Shown here: positions 31,810 through 40,398 of the stretch, one piece after another
Numbering within the stretch: position 1 is the first letter of the stretch
How the letters are laid out: each line of letters begins with the position of its first letter
Assembly: GCA_943788935.1 (NCBI GenBank)
Contig: CALSSE010000006.1
Location: 124,001 to 188,000 of the forward strand
Origin: an uncultured bacterium
Lineage (GTDB): Bacteria; Myxococcota_A; Bradymonadia; UBA7976; VGTA01
DNA length: 64,000 nucleotides
Direction: 5' to 3'
Translations under genes and position numbers: made by a program
The notes under the pieces: generated by a model
Databases searched by the model: none
What the model was told of the DNA's origin: nothing
What the model saw: only the letters and a program-made list of their open reading frames with translations

Positions 31810-33800
31810 AAATTGAACTGTTCTTGGGAGGAAACTCGGCTAGACTGAGCGCCTTCCCCCCAGGACGCTCCTCATCCATGGGAGCTCTATTCATTGGTAT
31901 CATCTTTGGCCTGTGCCTTTATGTGACTGAAGTAAAAGCAGAGTCGATCACTGTCGCTCTCTTTGACTTATCTGCCAGCGATGAACCTATAGAGAAGAAG
32001 AAAACTCTAAAGCAAAAAAACACTGCTCAAGACTCTCTCTTTATGGAGTCTAGTGAAGCGGTACGCTCTTTCGCTGATGAGCGTCTTCGTATCGGTCTAC
32101 AGAGGAATCTAATGGGTCAGTCTCGTTTTGAGTATATCGATACTCAAATGAGGAGCACTCTCCTCGATCCTGCGTGGAGTCCAGCCCCGAGTAATCTCGA
32201 AGAGGCGCTAGAACTTGGGAGAGAGCTAGGAGTAGATTGGGCGATTCAAGGAAAGATTAAACGCCTTGGTTCGAATAGCTATCGAATCAATTTATATCTC
32301 ATCGCCTTGAGCTCTTCTCTGTGGTTAGATCAAGCTGAAACTCGTCCGACTGAGTCGCCTTTATTGGTGGACTTTAACACCATACCCACAGGTGAAATGT
32401 TGCTCGCTGAGCATATAATATGGGCCTCAAAGAGTGACCGATTGGAGCACCAACTAGACAAGGCAGGTCTACGTTTACTCTATAAAGCAGAGCAGGCTCA
32501 ACTGAGACGTAAGAGCGCGCTGACCGCTCCGGTTAATGATGATGCACAAGAAGAGGCTGAAGCGGAAGATCAGATCACTAAAGAGCTGAGTCAACGCGAG
32601 AGAGAGGTTCAAGAATTAAGCGACGCGGCTCGTCGTGAGCTTGATGATATTCAAGCGAGGCTAGACGCCGAGCATCTGCGTCGTCAAGAGGAGGTAGAAC
32701 TTAAGCAAGAGGCGCTCTCTGCAGAGGCCTCAAGAGCGTGGAGGATTTTAGAGGATATTTCAGGAGGAGCAGGTTTAACTACAGTCTCTGTCGAAGAGAT
32801 CAAGCCACAAAAGAGACGGAGCGCTTCTAAGAGGAAAAATAAGAGGAAGCGAGCAGCGAAGAGATACCCGATCGTTAAACCAAAGAGGGTCACATGGGCA
32901 GAGCTCAATCGAGCGACTCGCAAGCTCACCGATATCTCAGATGAAGAGCACCGCCAATTGCTCCTTAATTTTATAAGAGCATATGAACGCACTCTCCCTG
33001 ATTATCAGGCTCAAGTCGCAGAGGCTCGCCATCGGTTTACATGGATTAATCGTGGCACGATCGAGTGGATTCCGATTAGGGGAGGTCGGTTCCAGGTGGG
33101 GTCGACATTCCCAGTGGCCGATGAAAGGCCGATGCAGTGGATCGAGATCTCGGCCTTTGAAGCTGCAGTCAGTGAAGTGACGAATGCTCAGTATAAGCGC
33201 TGTGTGGATGCTAGAGTCTGTACGCCCCCTCACTGGGATGATAAGAGCTGTGAGATCTTCTCTGATCTACACTTAAAGCGAGGTGTTTTACCTGCCTCTA
33301 TGAGACGTGGCGATATGCCGGTGGTCTGTGTAGATTGGAATCAGGCTAATCGTTTCGCGAAGTGGGTAGGAGGGCGACTCCTTAGTGAAACAGAGTGGGA
33401 GTTTGTTGCGCGAAGCGGTGAGAAATCATTTATTTATCCGTGGGGTAGAAATGCGGCACATTGTGGTTTAGCGGTTATGCATAGCGGGTCGGATAGCGGT
33501 TGTGGATTTGGTATCCCTTGGCCGGTCTGCTCAAAAACTCAGGGCAAGAGTCATATTGGCCTATGTGATCTCGCCGGTAATGTCTGGGAATGGGTCACTG
33601 ATCAATATCGCCCCAATCATGAGCTCGTGCCACCCGATGGACGACCATTCACTGGTGGGGGACGCAAAGTGATTAAGGGAGGCTCTTTCTCTAGTAACTA
33701 CAAAGAGCTATACTCTTCAACCCGTGGTCAATTAAGTCCTAATGGACGCTCTAACTCGGTGGGTTTTAGAGTCGCTCGACCTGAACAAGAAACTCGATAA
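31806..33800 (+). CDS. FGE-sulfatase-fold protein with FlgO/CsgG-like N-terminal domain
   Basis: A signal segment (MGALFIGIIFGLCLYVTEVKA) leads to a domain like the TolB-N/FlgO/CsgG lipoprotein fold (ITVALFDLSA; LGRELGVDWAIQGKIKRL). A charged coiled coil (about 250-320) and a very basic stretch (335-360, KRKNKRKRAAKR) follow. The C-terminal 240 residues form a formylglycine-generating-enzyme (SUMF1) fold: GGRFQVGSTFPVADERP, AVSEVTNAQYKRCVD, WNQANRFAKWVGGRLLSETE, DLAGNVWEWVTD and SVGFRVARP. The two active-site cysteines of true FGE are not seen near GGSFSSN, so it is probably a non-catalytic or differently acting member. The start is GTG, overlapping the SLNPF gene (GTGA). Confidence 0.85.
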   Translation: MKIELFLGGNSARLSAFPPGRSSSMGALFIGIIFGLCLYVTEVKAESITVALFDLSASDEPIEKKKTLKQKNTAQDSLFMESSEAVRSFADERLRIGLQRNLMGQSRFEYIDTQMRSTLLDPAWSPAPSNLEEALELGRELGVDWAIQGKIKRLGSNSYRINLYLIALSSSLWLDQAETRPTESPLLVDFNTIPTGEMLLAEHIIWASKSDRLEHQLDKAGLRLLYKAEQAQLRRKSALTAPVNDDAQEEAEAEDQITKELSQREREVQELSDAARRELDDIQARLDAEHLRRQEEVELKQEALSAEASRAWRILEDISGGAGLTTVSVEEIKPQKRRSASKRKNKRKRAAKRYPIVKPKRVTWAELNRATRKLTDISDEEHRQLLLNFIRAYERTLPDYQAQVAEARHRFTWINRGTIEWIPIRGGRFQVGSTFPVADERPMQWIEISAFEAAVSEVTNAQYKRCVDARVCTPPHWDDKSCEIFSDLHLKRGVLPASMRRGDMPVVCVDWNQANRFAKWVGGRLLSETEWEFVARSGEKSFIYPWGRNAAHCGLAVMHSGSDSGCGFGIPWPVCSKTQGKSHIGLCDLAGNVWEWVTDQYRPNHELVPPDGRPFTGGGRKVIKGGSFSSNYKELYSSTRGQLSPNGRSNSVGFRVARPEQETR

Positions 33801-33813
33801 ATGAGGGGGTGAG

Positions 33814-34431
33814 GTGAGGTCTCCTAAGTCAAAACATCAAGGGAGATATCAGTGGTCCGAGATCCAAGAGCTTGTCCGAGTCTTAGCCCAAAGATATGAT
33901 CGTCCTCAAGAGGGGGAGACTGAATCATCAGAGGGAGAGCTGATGAGTACGAGAGTGCTCCGTGAGCAGTCTTTACGGGCGACTAGACCGCTCCGAGAAA
34001 GAGATTCATCAAGGCCGATAGAGTCCCAAATTACACAAGATGAGCGAGCGGAAGCCCGTATGACAGCGATTGATCTCAATGACTTCCGTGAGGCTTGGAA
34101 GCGAAGTCAAGGAGGGGAGCTCTCACCGGCTGAGCTCTCACCGACTAAGTCTTCGAAACTTGACTCACCGGCCATAGGAGATCATCGCTCCGATCACCGA
34201 CGAAGGGCAGATTTGGAGTCACTTCAATGGTCTGATCCATTAGTGAGGGGTGATCGAGCCGACCAAGTCGATCATACTAAGGCCTCTCCTAGCGCGAGAG
34301 AGGGACGCTCATCGCGATCATCCGAGAGTCCATGGGAACAGCTGCGTGATCATTTTATTATGCTAAGAGAAGCGCGCATACGGGCAGAGAGTTTGACGGA
34401 GCGGGCGATCAAAGTCGATGAACAGGAGTGA
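33814..34431 (+). CDS. Hypothetical polar, disordered protein
   Basis: 205 residues, rich in Arg, Glu, Ser and Asp, with no hydrophobic segment. The N-terminus (GRYQWSEIQELVRVLAQRYD) and the C-terminus (WEQLRDHFIMLREARIRAES) look helical and the middle looks disordered, including a short duplication (LSPAELSPTKS). The start is GTG at 33814 after GAGGGGGTGA. It is 13 bp after the FGE-fold gene, so probably the third gene of that operon, perhaps an adaptor. No family recognised. Confidence 0.75.
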   Translation: MRSPKSKHQGRYQWSEIQELVRVLAQRYDRPQEGETESSEGELMSTRVLREQSLRATRPLRERDSSRPIESQITQDERAEARMTAIDLNDFREAWKRSQGGELSPAELSPTKSSKLDSPAIGDHRSDHRRRADLESLQWSDPLVRGDRADQVDHTKASPSAREGRSSRSSESPWEQLRDHFIMLREARIRAESLTERAIKVDEQE

Positions 34432-34439
34432 CTAAAGAG

Positions 34440-35399
34440 TCAGCGTCGACTGAGCTCTCTCTCGGTCCCTCTGCTGAGCATTCTCGCCTCAGCGCTAGGG
34501 ATTCCGAGTTGTACTAGAGCGCCGCGTAGTCTATGAGGAGGCAGGGAGAGCACCGTTGGCATGCCTCCAGAGACCTGAAACAGCTTAAGGAAGTTAACCC
34601 CGCTGTTGAAGGGAGCGGCGAAGGTCGCTGAGTCAGCATCGAGCAGAACAGCGATTTTGGCGAGTTCCTGTCCACGGAGAAGGAGATGGGTCTTGTCAAA
34701 GTTCATTTGAGCATCTCGAACATCGACAAAGACCACCTTTTCCGAGAGGGATATATATCCTTGCGCGAGAAAGTCTGCGCCTTCTTCAAGAGCTTTCGTT
34801 TCCTCTCCAACCTTCTCAAGCTCTCGCAAGAGATCAGAATCTAATCCTTTTGAGAGGAGCAAGAGAAGGACCTTTTCTTTAATCTGTGGATCTCGATAAT
34901 CGGCTCGCAAAGCTCGATCCATCACTTGACCGAGCTTTGAAGGACTGCTTAGCCGAGTATCAACACACCATGCATCATGGTCACACCCGGGGTAAGGCTC
35001 ATATCCTCCCCTAATCCACTTCGCTGCGCTAGCGAGTCCATCAAAGTCTCCATGGCAGAGAATAGTGTCCACTTGCTCTATTTGGGCAACGATCGTTGGA
35101 GTGATCATCTCTGGACACGCTCCATGCTCAGACTTGGTAGCGAGTATGAAGCGAGGGTTATCAATAAAGTCAGCATGAAACTCGCTATCATGATGATCAA
35201 GGAATAAAGCGAGTCGATCTCCGAGTTTGTCGATCAGCTTATGAGTCACCGATGGGTATTTACCGCTCGGCTTGGAGTGAGCGAAGGCGAGGTCAAGGAC
35301 CACCACTCTACCTTCAAGAGAGCTCGGGTTAGGGAGGCTCCTCGGGGTAGCGATAGAGACCTTAAACCCTTCGAATGATCGATTAAAGATATGTTTCAT
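34440..35399 (-). CDS. DHH-motif phosphoesterase-like protein with unusual motif order
   Basis: Two motifs of the DHH phosphoesterase superfamily are present: FLDHHDSEFHADF (Asp68-His-His70) and ILCHGDFDGLASAAKW (116-121), plus VVVLDLAFAH (Asp36). In RecJ- or NrnA-type proteins the DxDG...S motif precedes DHH; here it follows, suggesting a permuted arrangement or a separate branch. Members hydrolyse phosphodiesters in DNA, RNA or cyclic dinucleotides. The C-terminal half is helical, then contains FVDVRDAQMNFDKTHLL and LDADSATFAAPFNSG, which may be the DHHA1-like substrate domain. I chose ATG at 35399; upstream ATG codons would overlap the previous gene by 74 bases. It lies 19 bp after the trypsin-like gene. 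Confidence 0.72.
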   Translation of the reverse strand: MKHIFNRSFEGFKVSIATPRSLPNPSSLEGRVVVLDLAFAHSKPSGKYPSVTHKLIDKLGDRLALFLDHHDSEFHADFIDNPRFILATKSEHGACPEMITPTIVAQIEQVDTILCHGDFDGLASAAKWIRGGYEPYPGCDHDAWCVDTRLSSPSKLGQVMDRALRADYRDPQIKEKVLLLLLSKGLDSDLLRELEKVGEETKALEEGADFLAQGYISLSEKVVFVDVRDAQMNFDKTHLLLRGQELAKIAVLLDADSATFAAPFNSGVNFLKLFQVSGGMPTVLSLPPHRLRGALVQLGIPSAEARMLSRGTERELSRR

Positions 35400-35418
35400 G
35401 GGAATCCTAGAGTGATCA

Positions 35419-36792
35419 TTATTGAGGAGGAACGCAGGCTCGTCCACCGCTGACCGCCCCACAGATATAACTGATTGGACATTGATCATCATTCATACAT
35501 CGCTCCGAGCACCATCGTTGTCCTTGATAGGAGATACACGCTGATGTGGTGCATTCGGCATCATTCCTGCAGTCTGCCCCAAAGAGTTTTAGCTCGGTAG
35601 GTTCTCCGGTGCTGTTGTTGATCGTCTCTGGCGTTGGACCACAGACATAGTCTCCTTCGTTATCTTCAATACAGCTGAAGCCTCTAGGACAAGGGGTTGG
35701 TGCGTTAGGGTTACAGAAGTCGGAGCAGACGAATCGTACCTGATTGATCCCTAGGCAGAGCCTTGATAGACAGTCTGAGCCGCTACTGCAAGGGGCTCCA
35801 AACGATGAGCCTTCAGGCTCTTCGACCATCATTTCACAGTCAATATCCCCATCTCCTCTTCGGCAATTTCGATCACAGAATCCATCGCTCATAGTCGTAC
35901 AATCAAACCCATTTGGGTCATCTGTGATCTCTGGTTCGACCATTGTAGGCCCGCTCACCTCGATACGATAGCGATTAGGGTCTGCGTTGGGGCTATAGAG
36001 ACCATTAAGGATATCGCTGATAAATGTGCTATGAATGCCTACTAATGTGAAGACCGTCCCTTGTCCGTCGCCTCCTGAAGCTAAGCCAATGAGCGCGGTT
36101 CGTCCGCTATCTAGTGTGATCACTGCTGAGCCACCACCGGTGGTCGAAGCGATTAAGGAGTATTCGATAGAGGCTAGAGTGGTCGGTGTCCTCTCAGTTA
36201 CTCTTAAGCGTCCTCCGCTTCGACTGACCCCAACCTCTGAGTCTGTGTAGTAGAGAGTCTCGACACTCTCAAAGAGGCTTGATCCGCGCAGGGGATCCAA
36301 AAATGTACCATCTAACTTCGGAGTCGTGAGCTGTAAAACCGCGAGGTCATAGGAGGCTGCTCCCGCATAGTAGCCGGGTTGGTTCATTCTTAAAGATTGT
36401 AAATGAGCTCGTGATTGACCGATCTCAGAGCTATTCCAAAGAGGATGAATACTTATAGCGGAGATCGTAAGACCAGCGGCCATTTGGTCGACAGGACTAT
36501 CGAGATGAATGGTGTACAAACTAGGGTTCGTCTGGGTAATACAGCGCGCTGCCGTCAATGCATACTGAGCGCTGATGAAAGCTACGCTACACCTCATTGA
36601 GTCATTACCGAGCAGACGAAGCGCGCCCACCGCGGTTTGATTGGGTAAAGCTTGCTCGTTTGCCCCATTCGGTGGTGGTGGCGTCGGCGAGAGGGTCTCA
36701 TCTTGGGCGCATGAAGAGATAAAGATCGCGCTAAGCGCGATCAATAGCATTATAGAGCTTTTGGCGGACTGAATGTAGTGTCTCATCATCAT
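35419..36792 (-). CDS. Trypsin-like lipoprotein with Cys-rich C-terminus, probably inactive
   Basis: Signal SSIMLLIALSAIFISSC with a lipobox (Cys28). Residues 54-275 have the chymotrypsin fold: AVGALRLL, YALTAARCI, SYDLAVLQL (Asp149), and STTGGGSAVITL. The catalytic His of TAAHC is Arg83, and the GDSGGP motif is replaced by TGGGSA so that Gly, not Ser, aligns at position 195. I therefore infer a pseudo-protease used for binding. Two Cys-rich modules follow (about 345-400 and 410-455, form GxxCxxxxxCxSxxC...C), like those of the surface protein at 20908-23121. ATG codons at 36792, 36789 and 36786 follow CGGAG; the frame opens to 36852. Confidence 0.82.
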   Translation of the reverse strand: MMMRHYIQSAKSSIMLLIALSAIFISSCAQDETLSPTPPPPNGANEQALPNQTAVGALRLLGNDSMRCSVAFISAQYALTAARCITQTNPSLYTIHLDSPVDQMAAGLTISAISIHPLWNSSEIGQSRAHLQSLRMNQPGYYAGAASYDLAVLQLTTPKLDGTFLDPLRGSSLFESVETLYYTDSEVGVSRSGGRLRVTERTPTTLASIEYSLIASTTGGGSAVITLDSGRTALIGLASGGDGQGTVFTLVGIHSTFISDILNGLYSPNADPNRYRIEVSGPTMVEPEITDDPNGFDCTTMSDGFCDRNCRRGDGDIDCEMMVEEPEGSSFGAPCSSGSDCLSRLCLGINQVRFVCSDFCNPNAPTPCPRGFSCIEDNEGDYVCGPTPETINNSTGEPTELKLFGADCRNDAECTTSACISYQGQRWCSERCMNDDQCPISYICGAVSGGRACVPPQ

Positions 36793-36956
36793 CTCTTTCG
36801 CACTCCGTTCTAAAGATTCTAGATCAAATAAAGCGAATGTCTCTAACGGCATAGGTTGGGTGCGCTAGATTATTGGTTGCTAATATAGCTCACCTACATA
36901 GTCTTCTTCCACACGATTAAGTAGAAATCTAACAAGAGTGAAGAGAGCGAGCTCTG

Positions 36957-38318
36957 ATGCACACCGTTGACCCAACTCCAGTGACGACTCAACTCAGCCC
37001 ACGACAAAGGCATCGAGCGATTGTTTCACTCTCTTTTCCTATCATTGGAGGGATGATTTCGCAAAATGTTGTTAACCTCGTCGACACGGCGATGGTCGGT
37101 CAAGTCGGGACAACTGCCTTAGCGAGCGTAGGTTTAGGGAGTTTTCTTAATTTTTTCTGTTCTGCCCTAGTGATGGGGCTCGCGGTCGGTATACAGACCC
37201 TCTGTGCGAGACAGAAGGGAGCTGGAGAGACTTTATATGCGGAGCCGCTCAACGCAGGACTTATACTCTCTACTCTGATCAGTTTACCGCTGACGATCTT
37301 TCTGATTTGGCAGACCCCAACTCTCATGGCTTGGGTCACAGACTCTCAGCCGATCGCACATCATGGTGGAGCCTATCTACAAGCGAGGCTTTTGGGGATG
37401 GTCGCTCTAGGCGCTAACTTCGCTTTTCGTAGTTATTGGAGCGCGGTAGAGAAGACCTCAATCTATATGATGGTGCTGATTATTATGCACATCAGTAATG
37501 TATTTATTAATTGGGTGTTGATCTTTGGTCACTTTGGCATGCCAGCGCTCGGTGTTGAGGGGGCGGGTTATGGCACAGCGATCTCTATGTGGATAGGGGT
37601 CTTTGCTTATAGTTTCTTAGCGATTAAGCATGCAACACCTCACGGTTTCTTAAAGAGTCTCCCAAGCAGAGATGTATGGCGAGATCTCTTGCAGATGAGT
37701 ATTCCTTCGGGGGTAGAGAGGATGTTTTTTGCTTTGGGAATGACGATCTTCATGACTCTCATCGGATGGATTGGTGAGGCAGAGCTTGCCGCATCAAATA
37801 TTATCCTGAATCTCTTCCTAGTAGCGATTCTACCGGCGATGGGTTATGGGATCGCTAGCGCGACCTTTGTGGCTAAATCGATCGGCGCTCAACAAGTGTC
37901 AGAGGTCCCAAAATGGAAGAGAGCAGTCAGCCTCTGGTCTCTAGGGACCTTGCTGTTGATCGGTTCTGTTTTTGGCATAGGGAGTGGGGAGGTGATCTCC
38001 ATATTTACTCAAGAGCCTACTTCTTCCTATTTAGCAGAGTCTACCCTGCTGTTGATGGTCCTGTTTCTACCTTGTGAAGCGATCCATATGGTGACGTATC
38101 AGAGCTTACTCGGCCTCGCAGACAATCGTTTTGTCATGATGATCAGTCTTGGCATGCAGTGGGTCTTGGTCCTCCCATTAATCTATCTAATCTGTATCTC
38201 ATGGGGATGGGGAGTCATTTGGGCGTGGGGTATACACTTCTGTGGTCGTGTACTACAGTTGATCTTTTACACTCTTAGATGGCATAATCGTCTTCGGTGT
38301 CATTTAGCGCATTCTTGA
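36957..38318 (+). CDS. MATE-family multidrug/toxin efflux transporter
   Basis: A 453-residue, about 12-span protein with the MATE hallmarks in the first span region, IVSLSFPIIGGMISQNVVNL, VDTAMVGQVGTTALASVG, and in the second half SGVERMFFALGMTIFMTLIG and the final Arg/His-containing tail. MATE proteins export cationic drugs or natural compounds using a sodium or proton gradient; which ion and which substrate cannot be read here. The ATG at 36957 is preceded by AGAGCGAG. A divergent promoter region of about 160 bp separates it from the pseudo-protease gene. The next gene starts 26 bp downstream, so a joint role in antibiotic resistance is possible. Confidence 0.93.
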   Translation: MHTVDPTPVTTQLSPRQRHRAIVSLSFPIIGGMISQNVVNLVDTAMVGQVGTTALASVGLGSFLNFFCSALVMGLAVGIQTLCARQKGAGETLYAEPLNAGLILSTLISLPLTIFLIWQTPTLMAWVTDSQPIAHHGGAYLQARLLGMVALGANFAFRSYWSAVEKTSIYMMVLIIMHISNVFINWVLIFGHFGMPALGVEGAGYGTAISMWIGVFAYSFLAIKHATPHGFLKSLPSRDVWRDLLQMSIPSGVERMFFALGMTIFMTLIGWIGEAELAASNIILNLFLVAILPAMGYGIASATFVAKSIGAQQVSEVPKWKRAVSLWSLGTLLLIGSVFGIGSGEVISIFTQEPTSSYLAESTLLLMVLFLPCEAIHMVTYQSLLGLADNRFVMMISLGMQWVLVLPLIYLICISWGWGVIWAWGIHFCGRVLQLIFYTLRWHNRLRCHLAHS

Positions 38319-38344
38319 TATACTGAATGGGTAAGGAACAGCGG

Positions 38345-39562
38345 ATGACTTCATTCATCGATCACACAGCGGCTTATGCCACTCGACTCCGTAGCCTCGA
38401 GGAAATTGACTTACATCCATTGCGGGCGTTGATGAGTCGGGCTGTGAATGAGGGAGTGACACCAGGTCTCAGTCTGTGGGTTGGGGTCGATGAAGGTGCT
38501 ATAGACGAGACCGGTAGACCCTTATTGACTGAGCGGAGTTTTGTAGAGGGACGGTTAGAGAGGCGAGAACTCTCGGCGATGGTGAGTGATGAGAGCCTCT
38601 TTGATCTCGCCTCGCTCACCAAGCCTCTCGCTGGAGGACGATGGTTCGCTCATCTCGTCGAGAAGGGAATACTAGATCCTAATCAACCCATTGGAGAGGT
38701 CGTGAAGTGCGAGGATCAGACCTTGGACCAAACACCCATTAAAAGTCTATTAAATCACAGCTCAGGCCTTCCTGCTCATCGACCATATCACCGTGGATTT
38801 ACCCATGCGCGGCTTAATGGCGCCCCACCCTCACGTTTTAAATCTCGTGTTCGAAGAATGATTCGCGCGACTAACAATGAGTATATCCCCGGAGAGAAAA
38901 GCGTCTACAGCGACCTCGGTTACCTGCTTTTAGAAGAGATTTGTGAGCGATTGAGCGGTGATACGCTCTTAGAGTTTTGGGAGAGTCGGTCTCTTGAAAC
39001 GCTTCACTTTACTCCTCTCTCAGAGATCTCTTCAGAGACGATAGAAGGGTCCGCTGAGGCTCAAGGGCAGTATGTGCCAACTGAGCTCTGCTCATGGCGT
39101 AAGCGACTCCTCCGTGGAGAAGTGCATGATGATAATGCTTGGTTGATGGGCGGTGTATGTGCTCACGCTGGGCTGTTTGGTCATGCTCAAGCAGTAGGCA
39201 TAGAGGCCGCTCATTGGTTGAGAGCGATCAGCGGTGATCCTCTCCTTAAGAGTCCCTCACCAGAGGTCGCTCAGTGGATGACCGACTATCGACAGAGAGC
39301 GCCATTGAAGGGGAGCTTCGTCGCGGGCTGGGATACCCCTTCACCCGGGTACTCAAGTGCAGGATCATCATTTAGTCGTCATACGATCGGTCACTTAGGA
39401 TTTACGGGTACTTCTCTGTGGATAGATATAGAGAGGCGAGTGATCGTGACACTCCTCACCAATAGGGTCTATGCTGACCGCTCTCGACAGGAGAGCATCA
39501 AGGGGATTCGTTGGCTTCGTCCAGCGATTCATGATGAACTTTGGCGTCTCCTCAAGGGGTGA
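38345..39562 (+). CDS. Serine beta-lactamase-fold hydrolase (class C / esterase family)
   Basis: The penicillin-binding-protein fold is indicated by ASLTKPL (SxxK with Ser90 and Lys93), the YSDLGY segment at the YxN position, and IGHLGFTGTS near the C-terminus, replacing KTG with HxG. This family covers class C beta-lactamases, D-aminopeptidases and esterases. No signal peptide is seen, so it is probably cytoplasmic and more likely an esterase or peptidase than a secreted lactamase. I chose ATG at 38345 because AAGGA lies seven bases upstream; an ATG at 38327 lacks a site. It follows the MATE gene and ends 15 bp from a convergent gene. Confidence 0.85.
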   Translation: MTSFIDHTAAYATRLRSLEEIDLHPLRALMSRAVNEGVTPGLSLWVGVDEGAIDETGRPLLTERSFVEGRLERRELSAMVSDESLFDLASLTKPLAGGRWFAHLVEKGILDPNQPIGEVVKCEDQTLDQTPIKSLLNHSSGLPAHRPYHRGFTHARLNGAPPSRFKSRVRRMIRATNNEYIPGEKSVYSDLGYLLLEEICERLSGDTLLEFWESRSLETLHFTPLSEISSETIEGSAEAQGQYVPTELCSWRKRLLRGEVHDDNAWLMGGVCAHAGLFGHAQAVGIEAAHWLRAISGDPLLKSPSPEVAQWMTDYRQRAPLKGSFVAGWDTPSPGYSSAGSSFSRHTIGHLGFTGTSLWIDIERRVIVTLLTNRVYADRSRQESIKGIRWLRPAIHDELWRLLKG

Positions 39563-39577
39563 TCTTATCACTTGATA

Positions 39578-39820
39578 TCAACGAAAGTATGAGAAGACGA
39601 AGAGGTCATGAATGATCCCTTTGCCGCCGAGTTTGATCCAGAGTGTGCTGAGCAGAAAAGAGAAGGCTAATATCCCAAACCATGACGCTGCTCTCACGAA
39701 GAGCAGTGGGGTATGTGGCTTAACATAACGGCGTTGGATGAGGTTAGTGACAATAATATGCAGGGCGATGAGGAGCAGGAGCTCAGGGAGCTGAAAGAGC
39801 GCAGCGACGCCAATGATCAT
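39578..39820 (-). CDS. Small membrane protein (80 residues)
   Basis: Two hydrophobic segments (LPELLLLIALHIIVTNLI and WFGILAFSFLLSTLW) with a short loop of basic residues between them (QRRYVKP), so a two-span inner-membrane protein. Start overlaps the CPBP protease gene by four bases (ATGA), which supports it as a real translated gene. It is the last gene of the envelope operon starting at 44338. No family recognised. Confidence 0.7.
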   Translation of the reverse strand: MIIGVAALFQLPELLLLIALHIIVTNLIQRRYVKPHTPLLFVRAASWFGILAFSFLLSTLWIKLGGKGIIHDLFVFSYFR

Positions 39821-40392
39821 ATAGACTCCGATCGCTCTCTTCGCTTTGACCGACCGAGCTTGGCGAGCGCATGAAGGTTGAAATAATTAATCGTGAAATG
39901 AGCGATGAATGGTGCGGTGATTGACCCACGCCATACATAGAGGGCCCCGAAGGTAAACCCCATGACGGTAGCGCTCACCGTCCATGGCCAATGCGAACGT
40001 TTCGGTGGAATATGTAAGAGTCCAAAGATGAGACTCGCCCACGCCAAACCAGTGAGGTCTTGTAGCCAACCTCGAAAGACGATCTCTTCGCTGAGAGAGC
40101 TCATCACTGCTAGTCCGGTGAGAGCTAAGGATGACTGTGTATCAAAATATTGACAGAAATCATCATCTACACGCTTTGCCCACGTGGTGTGAGCTGAGAG
40201 CCAGCGAGAGAGTTGTACTACGATGAGCCCTAATACCACACCGAGGATGACATCCTCTTCAACGAGGTATTCCCGATCACTCAAATAGGCAGGAGGGTAG
40301 TCTTGGGAGAGCCATAAGGTCGCGAGTGGGTCGCCAAAATAGAGGTGATGAAAAGCGGCGATCCCGAGCACTAATAAAATATAAATGAGCAT
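39817..40392 (-). CDS. CPBP-family intramembrane glutamic endopeptidase
   Basis: The 191-residue, roughly six-span protein carries the family motifs in order: SEEIVFRGWLQD (EExxxR, Glu102-Glu103-Arg107), SLIFGLLHIP (FxxxH, His127) and FIAHFTINYFN (HxxxN). These residues are those of the Abi/CaaX protease and bacteriocin-processing enzyme family (Rce1-like glutamic peptidases). Substrates are membrane-embedded, but unknown here. The gene is 6 bp downstream of the TlpA-like gene and overlaps the next gene by four bases, so it is part of a tight operon. The C-terminus is a short basic tail (RSKRRERSE). Confidence 0.9.
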   Translation of the reverse strand: MLIYILLVLGIAAFHHLYFGDPLATLWLSQDYPPAYLSDREYLVEEDVILGVVLGLIVVQLSRWLSAHTTWAKRVDDDFCQYFDTQSSLALTGLAVMSSLSEEIVFRGWLQDLTGLAWASLIFGLLHIPPKRSHWPWTVSATVMGFTFGALYVWRGSITAPFIAHFTINYFNLHALAKLGRSKRRERSESI

Positions 40393-40398
40393 TAATGG

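Noticed and set aside
31806..33800. Active formylglycine-generating enzyme maturing the sulfatase at 23307
   Set aside because: The active-site cysteines expected near the GGS segment are absent and the sulfatase-like protein has no Cys at its nucleophile site.
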